Origin: Caballeronia humi
GTDB taxonomy: Bacteria; Pseudomonadota; Gammaproteobacteria; Burkholderiales; Burkholderiaceae
DNA: 64,000 bases
Assembly (NCBI RefSeq): GCF_001544475.1
Contig: NZ_FCNW02000012.1
Coordinates: 62,001 to 126,000, forward strand
Reading direction: 5' to 3'
Shown piece after piece: positions 1 through 9,106 of this stretch. The stretch's first letter is position 1. The number at the start of each line of letters is the position of its first letter. Both the position numbers and the translations under genes were made by a program. The notes under the pieces are model-generated. The model ran no database searches and was not told the DNA's origin. It worked only from the letters and a program-made list of their open reading frames with translations.

Positions 1-996
1 ATCTCCGCGCTCACGATGTTCATCACCACGCCGACGATGTTCTACGTGATGCGCTTCCTCCTCGGCATCGCGGAAGCGGGCTTCTTCCCCGGCATCATCC
101 TGTACCTCACTTACTGGTATCCGGCGCATCGGCGCGGGCGCATGACCTCGCTTTTCATGACGGCGATCGCGCTGTCCGGGCTGATCGGCGGCCCGGTGTC
201 GGGCTGGATCATGAAGTCCTTCGATGGCGTCAACAACTGGCACGGCTGGCAATGGCTGCTGCTGCTCGAAGGGATTCCGTCGATCGTGGTCGGCCTCGTG
301 GTGTTCTTCATGCTCGACGACCGCATCTCGAAGGCGAAGTGGCTGACCCAGGAAGAACGCGAGCTGCTCGAACGCAACATTGCGGCTGACAACGTCGAGA
401 AGGAAGACATGTCGATCGGCAAGATCTTTTCGAGCCCGAAGGTGTGGCTCATGAGCCTGATCTACTTTTCGTTCGTGATGGGACTCTACGGCGTGAGCTT
501 CTGGCTGCCGACGATCATCAAGGCGACCGGCGTGACCGATGCGCTCTCGATCGGCCTGCTTTCCGCGATTCCGTACGGCGCGGCGGTGGTCAGCATGCTG
601 GTGGTCGCAAAGAGCGCGGACAAGCGCGGCGAGCGGCGCTGGCACATCGCGATTCCAGCGGTGCTCGGGTCGATCGGGCTCGTGCTCTCGGTGATCTGGG
701 CGAACAACACGGCGCTCGCGATGCTCGGCCTCACGCTCGCGACGATGGGCATCTTGACGACGCTGCCGCTCTTCTGGAGCCTGCCGACGGCGTTTCTCGC
801 GGGCACGGGCGCGGCGGCAGGGATCGCGATGATCAACTCGCTCGGCAATCTCGCCGGGTTCCTGAGCCCGTATCTCGTGGGCTGGCTCAAGCAGGCGACC
901 GCTTCGAATTCGAGCGGGATGTATATGCTCGCGGGGTTTTTGATCCTCGGCGCGCTGCTCGTGCTGAGCGTGCCGGCGAGGACCGTGAACCGCTGA
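1..996 (+). CDS. MFS transporter, anion:cation symporter type (5' end outside window)
   Basis: The frame is open from the first base and ends in TGA, giving about 331 residues of a membrane transporter. Typical members have 430-450 residues, so roughly the first 100 (the first two or three helices) lie upstream. Visible features are a glycine-rich helix (LLGIAEAGFFPGIILYLTYW), the loop YPAHRRGRM resembling the conserved cytoplasmic MFS motif, a long central loop around residues 105-140, and a second half of about six helices. This layout fits the ACS family, which imports organic anions such as sugar acids or aromatic acids. The substrate cannot be read from the sequence. A strong terminator follows directly, so it closes an upstream unit and is not part of the urea operon. 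Confidence 0.85.
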   Translation: MSALTMFITTPTMFYVMRFLLGIAEAGFFPGIILYLTYWYPAHRRGRMTSLFMTAIALSGLIGGPVSGWIMKSFDGVNNWHGWQWLLLLEGIPSIVVGLVVFFMLDDRISKAKWLTQEERELLERNIAADNVEKEDMSIGKIFSSPKVWLMSLIYFSFVMGLYGVSFWLPTIIKATGVTDALSIGLLSAIPYGAAVVSMLVVAKSADKRGERRWHIAIPAVLGSIGLVLSVIWANNTALAMLGLTLATMGILTTLPLFWSLPTAFLAGTGAAAGIAMINSLGNLAGFLSPYLVGWLKQATASNSSGMYMLAGFLILGALLVLSVPARTVNR

Positions 997-1011
997 AGCA
1001 ACTGTCTTGGC

Positions 1012-1045
1012 AAAGGGCTTCCGTCTCACGGCGGAAGCCCTTTTT
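1012..1045 (+). terminator. Rho-independent terminator after the MFS gene
   Basis: A perfect 12 bp inverted repeat (1012-1023 with 1032-1043, AAAGGGCTTCCG) is followed by a T run. It lies 15 bases after the MFS stop codon and insulates the urea operon from upstream transcription. Confidence 0.85.
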
Positions 1046-1224
1046 CATTGGCTCGCCGCCCGTGTGAGCCGAGGCGTCGAGCCTCAGCGAAGCGCCGCCG
1101 CGCACCTCCATGAAGCACGGCCTCGTGCCGATGCACCAAAACACCCCGCGCCACCCTCTGGCGATCTCGTCCCGAGTCTCGCCAAACCCCGCCAAAGCCC
1201 CGCCAATTCAGCATCTATTGCAGA

Positions 1225-1241
1225 TTGGCATAACCCTTGCA
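1225..1241 (+). promoter_or_regulatory. Sigma-54 promoter for urtABCDE-ureD
   Basis: The sequence TTGGCATAACCCTTGCA closely matches the sigma-54 consensus TGGCACG-N4-TTGCW. The invariant GG (1227-1228) and GC (1239-1240) are exactly 10 bases apart. Transcription would start near 1252, about 85 bases before urtA. Sigma-54 control fits nitrogen-limitation (NtrC) regulation of urea uptake. Half-sites resembling NtrC boxes (TGCACC at 1132-1137, CGCACC at 1101-1106) lie upstream, but I see no full dyad. Confidence 0.75.
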
Positions 1242-1335
1242 GTAACAACTGCGCTGCTCGTCCGCCTGAGGCGGGAAGGCCAGCCAGAACACGTGCTCTT
1301 TACGGCTCACACAACATATCGGCAAGGGGAAACAC

Positions 1336-2637
1336 ATGAAACGACGCAGTCTCCTGAAATTCGGCTCGATGTCCGGCGCGCTTGCGGTCGCGGGACAACT
1401 GCCGATCTCGAAAGCGCAAGCCGCCGATACCGGTCCGATCAAGGTCGGCATCCTGCATTCCCTGTCGGGCACGATGGCGATCTCCGAGACGTCGCTGAAA
1501 GACACCGCCCTCATGACCATCGCCGACATCAACAAGAACGGCGGCGTGATGGGCCGCAAGCTCGAGCCGGTCGTCGTCGATCCGGCCTCCAACTGGCCGC
1601 TCTTCGCCGAGAAGGCACGCCAGCTTCTGACGCAGGACAAGGTCGCTGTCGTGTTCGGCTGCTGGACTTCGGTTTCGCGCAAGTCGGTGCTGCCCGTCTT
1701 CGAGGAACTGAACGGTCTTCTCTTCTACCCGGTGCAGTACGAAGGCGAAGAGATGTCGCGCAACGTGTTCTACACGGGCGCCGCGCCGAACCAGCAGGCG
1801 ATTCCCGCCGTCGAGTACCTGATGGGCGCCGAAGGCGGCAACGCCAAGCGCTTCTTCCTGCTCGGCACCGACTACGTGTACCCGCGCACGACCAACAAGA
1901 TCCTGCGCGCCTTCCTCCACTCGAAGGGAGTCAAGGATGAGGATATACAAGAGGTCTACACACCGTTCGGACATAGCGACTATCAGACCATCGTCGCGAA
2001 CATCAAGACTTTCTCCCAGGGCGGCAAGACGACGGTCGTCTCGACGATCAACGGCGATTCGAACGTCCCGTTCTACAAGGAACTGGGCAACCAGGGCCTG
2101 AAAGCGACCGACGTGCCGGTCGTCGCGTTCTCGGTTGGCGAGGAAGAACTGCGCGGCATCGATACGAAGCCGCTCGTCGGGCACCTCGCGGCGTGGAACT
2201 ACTTCATGTCGGTGAAGAACACGAACAACAAGAAGTTCGAGACCGAATGGGCGGAATGGGTCAAGTCGCAGAACCTGCCGGGCGGCACGAAGCGCGTAAC
2301 GAACGATCCGATGGAAGCGACCTTCGTCGGCATCCACATGTGGAAGCAGGCCGTTGAAAAGGCGAAGAGCACGGACGTGGACAAGGTGCGTGTCGCGATG
2401 ATCGGCCAGACGATGGCGGCGCCCTCGGGCTTCACGCTGACGATGGACGGCAATCACCATCTGCACAAGCCGGTGATGATCGGCGAAATTCGCGGCGACG
2501 GGCAGTTCAACGTCGTGTGGAAGACGAAGACCGCGATCCGCGCGCAGCCGTGGAGCCCGTATATCGCCGGCAATCAGGGCAAGCCGGATGTCGTGTCGTC
2601 GATCCCGGCTTTCCTGCGCCGTTCGCGCGTGGCGTGA
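1336..2637 (+). CDS. urtA: Urea ABC transporter, periplasmic urea-binding protein
   Basis: This 433-residue protein is the substrate-binding component of a high-affinity urea/short-amide importer. The N-terminus has a twin arginine (MKRRSLLKFG), a hydrophobic stretch and cleavage near AQA-AD, so Tat-type export is likely. The mature part has the Leu/Ile/Val-binding type 1 fold (VGILHSLSGTMAISE near residue 36). Segments such as VFGCWTSVSRKSVLPVFEE and FYPVQYEGEE are typical of UrtA and distinguish it from LivK. The start follows an AAGGGG ribosome site. The length is normal for the family. It heads the operon urtABCDE-ureD downstream of the sigma-54 element. Confidence 0.95.
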   Translation: MKRRSLLKFGSMSGALAVAGQLPISKAQAADTGPIKVGILHSLSGTMAISETSLKDTALMTIADINKNGGVMGRKLEPVVVDPASNWPLFAEKARQLLTQDKVAVVFGCWTSVSRKSVLPVFEELNGLLFYPVQYEGEEMSRNVFYTGAAPNQQAIPAVEYLMGAEGGNAKRFFLLGTDYVYPRTTNKILRAFLHSKGVKDEDIQEVYTPFGHSDYQTIVANIKTFSQGGKTTVVSTINGDSNVPFYKELGNQGLKATDVPVVAFSVGEEELRGIDTKPLVGHLAAWNYFMSVKNTNNKKFETEWAEWVKSQNLPGGTKRVTNDPMEATFVGIHMWKQAVEKAKSTDVDKVRVAMIGQTMAAPSGFTLTMDGNHHLHKPVMIGEIRGDGQFNVVWKTKTAIRAQPWSPYIAGNQGKPDVVSSIPAFLRRSRVA

Positions 2638-2766
2638 GCATCGCGTTTTTAGCCTGATCTGCTGAAGCCTTACCGCCGCGCCCGTCGCAATGTTTGCATC
2701 GTTGCACGCAACACGCACGGGCGCGGCGTCTTCACGAGAACGCCCAGCCTCACCTGAAAGGCCATC

Positions 2767-4398
2767 ATGACCGGTTTGCCTGGAAATACCCTCGCGCGCG
2801 CCGCACGCCGCGCGCTCTGCGCCGTGTTGCTCGCCTGCGCGCCGCTCGCCGCGTTCGCGGCCCTCACCGCCGACGATCTCGCCCCGCTCGGCGCCGACGA
2901 TTTCGACGCCAAAGCTGCCGCCATCGACAAGCTCGTCGCCAATGCCGACACCCCTTCGATCGCGGTGCTCAACGCGCTCGCGGACGGCTCGCTCGTCGCG
3001 ACCGACAAGGGCCAGGTGCTCGTGCAGACCGACGACGGCAACAAGGACCCCCTGACCGGCAAGGCCGTCGAAGCCCCCGATGCGCAATCGATCACGCTGA
3101 ACAACCTGCTGCGCGCGAAGGTCGCGGGCGCGTTGTCGGCGTTGCAGCTCGCGTCCACCGATGTCGCGAAACGCCGCGACGCCGTCGCCGCGTTGCTGAA
3201 GAACCCCGATCCAACGATGAAGCCGCTCATCGACAAGGCGCGCGCCGCCGAAACCGATGCCGATCTGAAGAAGCGCCTCGACACGCTCTGGGCGATGACC
3301 GCGCTGCACGATCCCGACGCGAAGAATCGCCTCGAAGCGGTGCAGCTCGTCGTGGCCCGGCATGACCTCGACATGAATGAACTGCTGCGTCCGATCGTCG
3401 CGAAGAAAGCGGACGGCACGTTTAACGAATCCGATGAACGCGTGCGCGCCGCGGCGCAGGCGGGCATCGCAGACCTCGACTCGATCCAGCGGCGCGGCCA
3501 GATCGCGGGCACACTGTTCGCGGGTCTGTCGCTCGGCAGCGTGCTGCTGCTCGCCGCCCTCGGACTTGCGATCACGTATGGCCTGATCGGCGTCATCAAC
3601 ATGGCGCACGGCGAGTTTCTGATGATCGGCGCGTACGCCACGTATGTCGTGCAGAACGTCGTGCAGCATTACGCGCCCGCCGCGTTCAACTGGTATCCGC
3701 TCTTCGCGGTGCCGGTGTCGTTCGCGGCGGCGGCGGTGGTGGGCATCGTGCTCGAACGGCTCGTGCTGAAGCATCTCTACGGACGCCCGCTCGAAACGCT
3801 GCTCACGACTTTCGGCATCAGCCTGATCCTGATCCAGGCGACGCGCACGATCTTCGGCGCGCAGAACGTGCAGGTGACGAACCCCTCGTGGATGAGCGGC
3901 GGCGTCAACGTGATGCAGAACCTGATTCTCCCGTACAACCGCCTGACGATCCTCGGCTTCTCGATTGTCGTCGTGTTCATCGCGTGGGCCGTGCTGACGA
4001 AGACGCGCCTCGGTCTCTTCGTGCGCGCCGTGACGCAGAACCGCCGCATGGCGGCGTGCGTCGGCGTGAAAACCGCGCGCGTCGATTCGTATGCGTTCGC
4101 GTTCGGCGCGGGCATCGCGGGACTCGGCGGCTGCGCGCTCTCGCAGATCGGCAACGTCGGGCCAGACCTCGGCCAAAGCTACATCATCGATTCGTTCATG
4201 GCGGTCGTGCTCGGCGGCGTCGGGCAGTTGGCGGGAACGGTCATCGGCGGCTTCGGCCTCGGGCTCATCAGCAAGACGATCGAGCCGTTCTGGGGCGCGG
4301 TACTCGCGAAGATCGCGGTGCTCGTGCTCATCGTGTTGTTCATCCAGAAGCGTCCTCAGGGCATGTTCGCCCTGAAGGGCCGCAGCGCGGAGGCTTGA
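2767..4398 (+). CDS. urtB: Urea ABC transporter permease UrtB
   Basis: This 543-residue inner-membrane permease has two parts. Residues 1-33 look like a signal sequence or first helix. They are followed by about 210 residues of hydrophilic, helix-rich, probably periplasmic sequence. Residues 250-540 form the LivH-type permease with about eight helices, including the family segments NMAHGEFLMIGAY and GRPLETLLTTFGISLILIQ. The long N-terminal extension is typical of proteobacterial UrtB and absent from LivH. A GAAAGG ribosome site precedes the start. The stop is one base from the urtC start, indicating translational coupling. With UrtC it forms the membrane channel for urea. Confidence 0.95.
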   Translation: MTGLPGNTLARAARRALCAVLLACAPLAAFAALTADDLAPLGADDFDAKAAAIDKLVANADTPSIAVLNALADGSLVATDKGQVLVQTDDGNKDPLTGKAVEAPDAQSITLNNLLRAKVAGALSALQLASTDVAKRRDAVAALLKNPDPTMKPLIDKARAAETDADLKKRLDTLWAMTALHDPDAKNRLEAVQLVVARHDLDMNELLRPIVAKKADGTFNESDERVRAAAQAGIADLDSIQRRGQIAGTLFAGLSLGSVLLLAALGLAITYGLIGVINMAHGEFLMIGAYATYVVQNVVQHYAPAAFNWYPLFAVPVSFAAAAVVGIVLERLVLKHLYGRPLETLLTTFGISLILIQATRTIFGAQNVQVTNPSWMSGGVNVMQNLILPYNRLTILGFSIVVVFIAWAVLTKTRLGLFVRAVTQNRRMAACVGVKTARVDSYAFAFGAGIAGLGGCALSQIGNVGPDLGQSYIIDSFMAVVLGGVGQLAGTVIGGFGLGLISKTIEPFWGAVLAKIAVLVLIVLFIQKRPQGMFALKGRSAEA

Positions 4399-4399
4399 A

Positions 4400-5593
4400 A
4401 TGACTGCTTCCTCGACCGATGTCGGCGCGAACCTCGACGTCGCGCCGCAACCCGACGAACGCGCGCGGCTCGAAGGCTTCGCGCTCGGCCTGCCGCCACG
4501 CGCGGCACTCTTGCCGCGCAACGGCTGGCTCGCGCTCGTCGCGCTGATTCTCGCGATGGGTATCTGCGTGCCGATCGCCGCGCTCGTCTTGCCGGAGACG
4601 AGCACGTTCCACCTCTCCGCGTACGCGATGACGCTGATCGGCAAGCTCATGTGCTACGCGATCGGCGCACTCGCACTCGATCTCGTGTGGGGCTACTGCG
4701 GCATCCTGAGCCTCGGGCACGCGCTCTTCTTCGCGCTCGGCGGCTATGCGATGGGCATGTACCTCATGCGCTCGATCGGGCGCGAAGGCACGTATCAAAG
4801 CGACCTGCCCGACTTCATGGTGTTCCTCGACTGGCACAAGCTGCCGTGGTACTGGCAAGGCACCGAGCATCTCTGGTACGCGCTCGCGCTGGTCGTGCTG
4901 GTGCCGGGGATTCTCGCGTGGGTGTTCGGCTTCTTCACGTTCCGCTCTCGCGTGAAGGGCGTGTACTTGTCGATCATCACGCAGGCGATGACCTTCGCCG
5001 CGATGCTGCTCTTCTATCGCAACGAGACGGGCTTCGGCGGCAACAACGGCTTCACCGACTTCAAGCGCATCGCGGGCTTTCCGATCACGCATCCGGGCAC
5101 GCGCACCGCCCTTTTCCTGATCACGTTCGCGGTGCTGGTCGTCGCGTTCATCGCGGCGCGTGCGATCGTCACGTCGAAGCTCGGGCGCGTGGTCACGGGC
5201 GTGCGCGACGGCGAGACGCGGCTGATGTTTTTGGGCTACAGCCCGCTTGCTTACAAGCTCTTCATCTGGACCGTGTCGGCGGTGCTGTGCGGCATCGCGG
5301 GGGCGTTGTATGTGCCGCAGGTCGGCATCATCAATCCGAACGAGATGTCGCCGGCGAACTCGATCGAGATGGCGATCTGGGTCGCGGTCGGCGGACGCGG
5401 GACGCTGATCGGACCGATCGTCGGCGCATTCGCGGTGAATGGCGCGAAGAGTTTTTTCACGGCGAATTTCCCTGAGTACTGGCTGTTCTTCCTTGGGCTG
5501 ATATTCACGCTCGTGCCACTTCTCTTGCCGCAGGGAATCATGGGCCTGATCGACATGGCGCTGCGCCGCAACAAGACCGGAGGGCACGCGTAA
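4400..5593 (+). CDS. urtC: Urea ABC transporter permease UrtC
   Basis: This 397-residue LivM-type permease is the second half of the urea channel. After a hydrophilic N-terminus of about 40 residues come eight to ten hydrophobic helices. Diagnostic segments are DLVWGYCGILSLGHALFFALGGY and, near the C-terminus, the EAA-like cytoplasmic region around GRVVTGVRDGETRLMFLGY. UrtC proteins have a loop between early helices that LivM lacks, and here it includes LPDFMVFLDWHKLPWYWQG. The start lies one base after the urtB stop, and its TAA stop overlaps the urtD ATG by one base. Confidence 0.95.
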   Translation: MTASSTDVGANLDVAPQPDERARLEGFALGLPPRAALLPRNGWLALVALILAMGICVPIAALVLPETSTFHLSAYAMTLIGKLMCYAIGALALDLVWGYCGILSLGHALFFALGGYAMGMYLMRSIGREGTYQSDLPDFMVFLDWHKLPWYWQGTEHLWYALALVVLVPGILAWVFGFFTFRSRVKGVYLSIITQAMTFAAMLLFYRNETGFGGNNGFTDFKRIAGFPITHPGTRTALFLITFAVLVVAFIAARAIVTSKLGRVVTGVRDGETRLMFLGYSPLAYKLFIWTVSAVLCGIAGALYVPQVGIINPNEMSPANSIEMAIWVAVGGRGTLIGPIVGAFAVNGAKSFFTANFPEYWLFFLGLIFTLVPLLLPQGIMGLIDMALRRNKTGGHA

Positions 5594-6459
5594 TGACCGC
5601 ACACAACGCGTTGATCGTCGACTTGCCGCCCTTGCCGGAAGTCAGTGAACGCAACATGAACGGCATCACGGGGCTGGGGCATATCCTGGCGCCCGGCGAG
5701 ATCGACATATCGCACGGCACGATCCTCTATCTCGAGGACGTGACCGTTTCCTTCGATGGCTTTCGCGCGCTGAACAAGCTGACGTTATCGATCGACGTCG
5801 GCGAATTGCGCTGCGTGATCGGCCCGAACGGCGCGGGCAAGACGACGATGATGGACGTCATTACCGGCAAGACGCGGCCCGACGGCGGCAAGGTTTTCCT
5901 CGGGCAGACGCTGGACCTGACGCGCATGTCGGAGCCTGTCATCGCGCGTACCGGCATCGGGCGCAAGTTCCAGAAGCCGACTGTGTTCGAAAATCATCCG
6001 GTGTGGGAGAACCTCGAACTGGCGATGAAGACCGATAAGGGCTGGTTGGCTTCGTTGCGCGCGCGGCTGGATCGTAGCGCGCAGGCTCGCATCGAAGAGA
6101 CGCTCGAATTGATTCGTCTGCAGCATGATGCGACGCGCGCTGCGGGTGAGCTTTCGCACGGGCAAAAGCAGCGGCTGGAGATCGGGATGTTGCTGATGCA
6201 GCAGCCTGCCCTTTTGCTACTCGATGAGCCGGCTGCGGGCATGACCGATCACGAGACGATGGAACTCGCGGAATTGCTCAACAAGCTGCGCGGAACGTGT
6301 TCGATGATGGTCGTCGAGCACGATATGGAATTCGTTGCCGCGCTTTCCGGAGCGACCGGCAAGGTCACTGTGATGGCCGAAGGAAGCGTGCTTGCGGAAG
6401 GCACGCTCGACGAGGTCAAGCGCAATGAAGCGGTGATCGAATCGTACTTGGGGCGCTAG
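5593..6459 (+). CDS. urtD: Urea ABC transporter ATPase UrtD
   Basis: This 288-residue cytoplasmic ABC ATPase is one of two that energise urea import. The Walker A motif GPNGAGKTT starts near residue 77. The signature is LSHGQKQRLEIG rather than the usual LSGGQ, as seen in LivG/UrtD proteins. Walker B is LLLLDEPAAGM and the switch histidine lies in VVEHDMEFV. About 45 residues precede the ABC core, which is longer than LivG but not unusual for beta-proteobacterial UrtD. The start overlaps the urtC stop. Confidence 0.95.
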   Translation: MTAHNALIVDLPPLPEVSERNMNGITGLGHILAPGEIDISHGTILYLEDVTVSFDGFRALNKLTLSIDVGELRCVIGPNGAGKTTMMDVITGKTRPDGGKVFLGQTLDLTRMSEPVIARTGIGRKFQKPTVFENHPVWENLELAMKTDKGWLASLRARLDRSAQARIEETLELIRLQHDATRAAGELSHGQKQRLEIGMLLMQQPALLLLDEPAAGMTDHETMELAELLNKLRGTCSMMVVEHDMEFVAALSGATGKVTVMAEGSVLAEGTLDEVKRNEAVIESYLGR

Positions 6460-6490
6460 CGCGCAAGTGCATCAAACAGGATACAAACCC

Positions 6491-7183
6491 ATGCTGGAAG
6501 TCGATTCCCTTAACCAGTACTACGGCGGCAGCCACATCCTCCGCGATGTGAAGATGACGGTGCCCGACGGAAAGCTGACAGTACTGCTCGGCCGCAACGG
6601 CGTCGGCAAGACGACGCTCCTGCGCTGCCTGATGGGCGTCGTGCCGACCAAAAGCGGCACGATCAGCTGGCGCGGCGCCAAGATCTCCTCGATGCCAACC
6701 TACAAGCGCGTAGCGAACGGCCTGGCGTACGTGCCGCAAGGCCGCGATATCTTCGGCCGCCTCACCGTCGAAGAAAACCTGATGGTCGGTGCAGCAAGCC
6801 GCAAGGCGCCATCGAAAGTGCCGGACCGCATCTACGAACTCTTCCCCGTCCTGCGCGACATGAAGAGTCGCCGTGGCGGCGATCTCTCCGGCGGACAGCA
6901 GCAGCAACTCGCCATCGGCCGGGCGCTCATGAGCGAACCGCAACTGCTGATCCTCGATGAACCTACCGAAGGCATCCAGCCATCGATCATCCAGGACATT
7001 GGCCGCACGTTGCGGCAACTCGTCGATGAAATGGGCATGACGGTGCTGCTCGTCGAGCAGTATTACGACTTTGCGCGCGAACTCGCCGACCGCTATTGGG
7101 TCATGAGCCGCGGCGAGATCGTCGCGGGCGGCGAAGGCACCGACATGGAAGCGCACGGCGTACGGGAGTTGATCGCAGTGTGA
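6491..7183 (+). CDS. urtE: Urea ABC transporter ATPase UrtE
   Basis: This 230-residue LivF-type ATPase is the partner of UrtD. Walker A is GRNGVGKTT, the signature is [15 protein letters not shown], Walker B is [12 protein letters not shown], and the D-loop/switch region is [12 protein letters not shown] chose the ATG at 6491 ([13 protein letters not shown]) because it matches the family start and has AGGA 8 bases upstream. A GTG at 6467 in the same frame would add eight residues. Its stop codon overlaps the probable GTG start of ureD. Confidence 0.95.
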   Translation: MLEVDSLNQYYGGSHILRDVKMTVPDGKLTVLLGRNGVGKTTLLRCLMGVVPTKSGTISWRGAKISSMPTYKRVANGLAYVPQGRDIFGRLTVEENLMVGAASRKAPSKVPDRIYELFPVLRDMKSRRGGDLSGGQQQQLAIGRALMSEPQLLILDEPTEGIQPSIIQDIGRTLRQLVDEMGMTVLLVEQYYDFARELADRYWVMSRGEIVAGGEGTDMEAHGVRELIAV

Positions 7184-8091
7184 ATGCGGCCGTACCATTG
7201 CGGCTCCATCCGTCACGCCTCGCATTCATGCACCACGCACCCCACGCAGCGCTCAAACCCGCCGACGAATGGCACGGCCGCCTCGAACTCGGCTTCACGC
7301 GGCAACACGCGCGCACGGTGCTCACGCATCGCAGGCACGAGGGGCCGCTGCGTTTGCAACGGCCGCTTTATCCCGAAGGCGATGCGAACTGCCACGCGGT
7401 GATCGTGCATCCGCCGGGCGGCGTCGCGGGCGGCGACCGGCTCGCCATCGACATCGATCTCGCCGCTAACACACACGCCGTCATCACGACACCTGGCGCC
7501 ACCAAGTGGTACAAGTCGAACGGCAAGCTCGCGACGCAGCGCATCGACATTCGAGTCGGCGCGCGCGCGAAGCTCGACTGGCTGCCGCAGAACAACATCG
7601 TGTTCGAATCGTCGAACGTAGAGCTCGCCTTCACGCTGACCCTCGACGACGACGCCACCGCCATCGGCTGGGACGCGATGCAGCTCGGCCGTCAGTCCTC
7701 AGGCGAACGATGGTCCGATGGCAGGCTCGCGGCCACGTCGAGCATCAGGACGAGCAACGGCCGCTTGCGCTGGTTCGAACGCACCCATCTCACCGCCGAC
7801 GATCCGTTGCGCGATGCGCCGCAAGGTCTTGCTTCGTTCCCTGCCTACGGCACGCTCTGGGCCATCGGCCCCGCTTGCGACGACGCGCTCGCCGAATTGC
7901 TCACCGCGCATCTCCCCTTCGACGACACCCTGCGCGCCGCTGCCTCATGCGTGGCGCCCGGCGTGCTGATCGTGCGCGCCGTGAGCCGCTCGATGGAGCC
8001 GCTGCAACGTGCGCTCACCGATTGCTGGATGCGTCTGCGCCCGCTCGTACACGGCATCGATGCGAAGCCTTTGCGTCTCTGGACGACTTGA
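7180..8091 (+). CDS. ureD: Urease accessory protein UreD
   Basis: UreD binds urease apoprotein and, with UreF and UreG, forms the complex that delivers nickel and CO2 to the active site. Conserved segments here include [34 protein letters not shown] and [12 protein letters not shown], all typical of UreD. I prefer the GTG at 7180 (303 residues), which overlaps the urtE stop and has GGGAG upstream. The ATG at 7228 (287 residues) is an alternative. UreD is usually followed immediately by ureA, but here ureA lies about 5.1 kb downstream. Confidence 0.92.
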   Translation: MNAAVPLRLHPSRLAFMHHAPHAALKPADEWHGRLELGFTRQHARTVLTHRRHEGPLRLQRPLYPEGDANCHAVIVHPPGGVAGGDRLAIDIDLAANTHAVITTPGATKWYKSNGKLATQRIDIRVGARAKLDWLPQNNIVFESSNVELAFTLTLDDDATAIGWDAMQLGRQSSGERWSDGRLAATSSIRTSNGRLRWFERTHLTADDPLRDAPQGLASFPAYGTLWAIGPACDDALAELLTAHLPFDDTLRAAASCVAPGVLIVRAVSRSMEPLQRALTDCWMRLRPLVHGIDAKPLRLWTT

Positions 8092-8188
8092 ACGCACGCA
8101 CCAAAGCAGCGCTTTATTGCGCCCCGATTTTGTGCGTGTTAGCTTGAACGACGACGTCAAGGCTTGCGGGCTCTAAGCCTCGGCGCGA

Positions 8189-8205
8189 TGGCATGACTCT
8201 CGCTT
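8189..8205 (+). promoter_or_regulatory. Sigma-54-like promoter for the amino acid ABC transporter
   Basis: TGGCATGACTCTCGCTT has the invariant GG (8190-8191) and GC (8202-8203) with 10-base spacing. It matches the -24 box well and the -12 box partly (TCGC instead of TTGC). It lies in the 185 bp gap between ureD and the binding-protein gene, 72 bases before the start codon. It is a weaker match than the urtA element, but it would put both importers under nitrogen control. Confidence 0.45.
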
Positions 8206-8276
8206 AAGTGATCCGGCTCAAGGTCGCGCCTGCCCAAAGAAGGCTTAGGCGCGCAACACACATAACAGGATCATCG

Positions 8277-9077
8277 ATGAATCACACGCTTTCCCGCGCG
8301 CGCCGCACGGCTCTGGCCGCCCTCATCGCGGTGCCCCTCTTCGCTCTCGTACCGGTCGCGGCCCACGCTGACGCCGTCGATACGATCGCGAAGAGCGGCA
8401 CGCTGCGCGTCGCGGTGCCGGAAGACTATCCGCCGTTCGGCGCGGTCGGTGCCGACATGAAGCCGCAAGGCTATGACATCGACATGGCGGGCGTCCTCGC
8501 CAAGGCGATGGGCGTGAAGCTCGAACTCGTGCCGGTCAACAGCGCAAACCGCATTCCGTATCTCACGACAAACAAGGTCGATCTCGTGATTTCATCGCTC
8601 GGCAAGACGCCTGAGCGCGAGAAGGTCGTCGATTTCTCGACCGCTTATGCGCCGTATTTTCAGGGCGTGTTCGGCCCCGCCGACATCAAGGTGGCCGGCC
8701 CCGCCGACCTGACCGGCAAGACGGTCGGCGCGACGCGCGGCGCGCTCGAAGAGATCGCGCTCACGCAGATGGCGCCGAACGCGACCATCAAGCGCTTCGA
8801 GGACAACAACGCAACGATCTCCGCGTTCCTTTCGGGCCAGGTGCAACTGATCGCGGCGGGCAACATCGTCGCGGCTGCGATTCTCGCGAAGAACCCGCCG
8901 CGCCGTCCGGAAGCGAAGTTCGTCATCAAGAATTCGCCGTGCTTCGTCGGCATGAACAAGAACGAGCCACGCCTCGTCGCGAAGGTCGATGCGGCCATCG
9001 AGCAGGCTAAGAAGGACGGCACGCTCGAAGGGATGTCGAAGAAGTGGTTCGGCCAGCCGCTGCCCGCGAGCCTCTAA
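8277..9077 (+). CDS. Polar amino acid ABC transporter, periplasmic binding protein
   Basis: This 266-residue exported protein has a basic N-terminus, a hydrophobic core and cleavage near AHA-DA around residue 26. The mature part is a bacterial extracellular solute-binding family 3 domain, shown by SGTLRVAVPEDYPPFG, GYDIDMAGVLAKAMGVK and VDLVISSLGKTPEREKVVDFS. It is the binding component of a polar amino acid importer together with the next three genes. The start at 8277 has AGGA upstream and places the signal peptide at the N-terminus. The exact ligand cannot be told. The low arginine-ligand conservation visible here does not separate Glu/Asp, Gln, His or opine binders. Confidence 0.9.
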   Translation: MNHTLSRARRTALAALIAVPLFALVPVAAHADAVDTIAKSGTLRVAVPEDYPPFGAVGADMKPQGYDIDMAGVLAKAMGVKLELVPVNSANRIPYLTTNKVDLVISSLGKTPEREKVVDFSTAYAPYFQGVFGPADIKVAGPADLTGKTVGATRGALEEIALTQMAPNATIKRFEDNNATISAFLSGQVQLIAAGNIVAAAILAKNPPRRPEAKFVIKNSPCFVGMNKNEPRLVAKVDAAIEQAKKDGTLEGMSKKWFGQPLPASL

Positions 9078-9106
9078 CACGCATATAAACTAAGGCAACG
9101 CTTTTA

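Noticed and set aside
1300-4650. A very long minus-strand open frame opposite urtA and urtB.
   Set aside because: It has an Arg/His/Asp-rich translation with no domain, and lies antisense to well-identified genes. Such frames are a by-product of high third-position GC. The same applies to long open frames opposite ureC (13837-16119, minus) and opposite waaA-waaC (18735-22248, plus). It also applies opposite wzc (47573-49471, plus) and opposite the hydrolase gene (56686-58488, minus).
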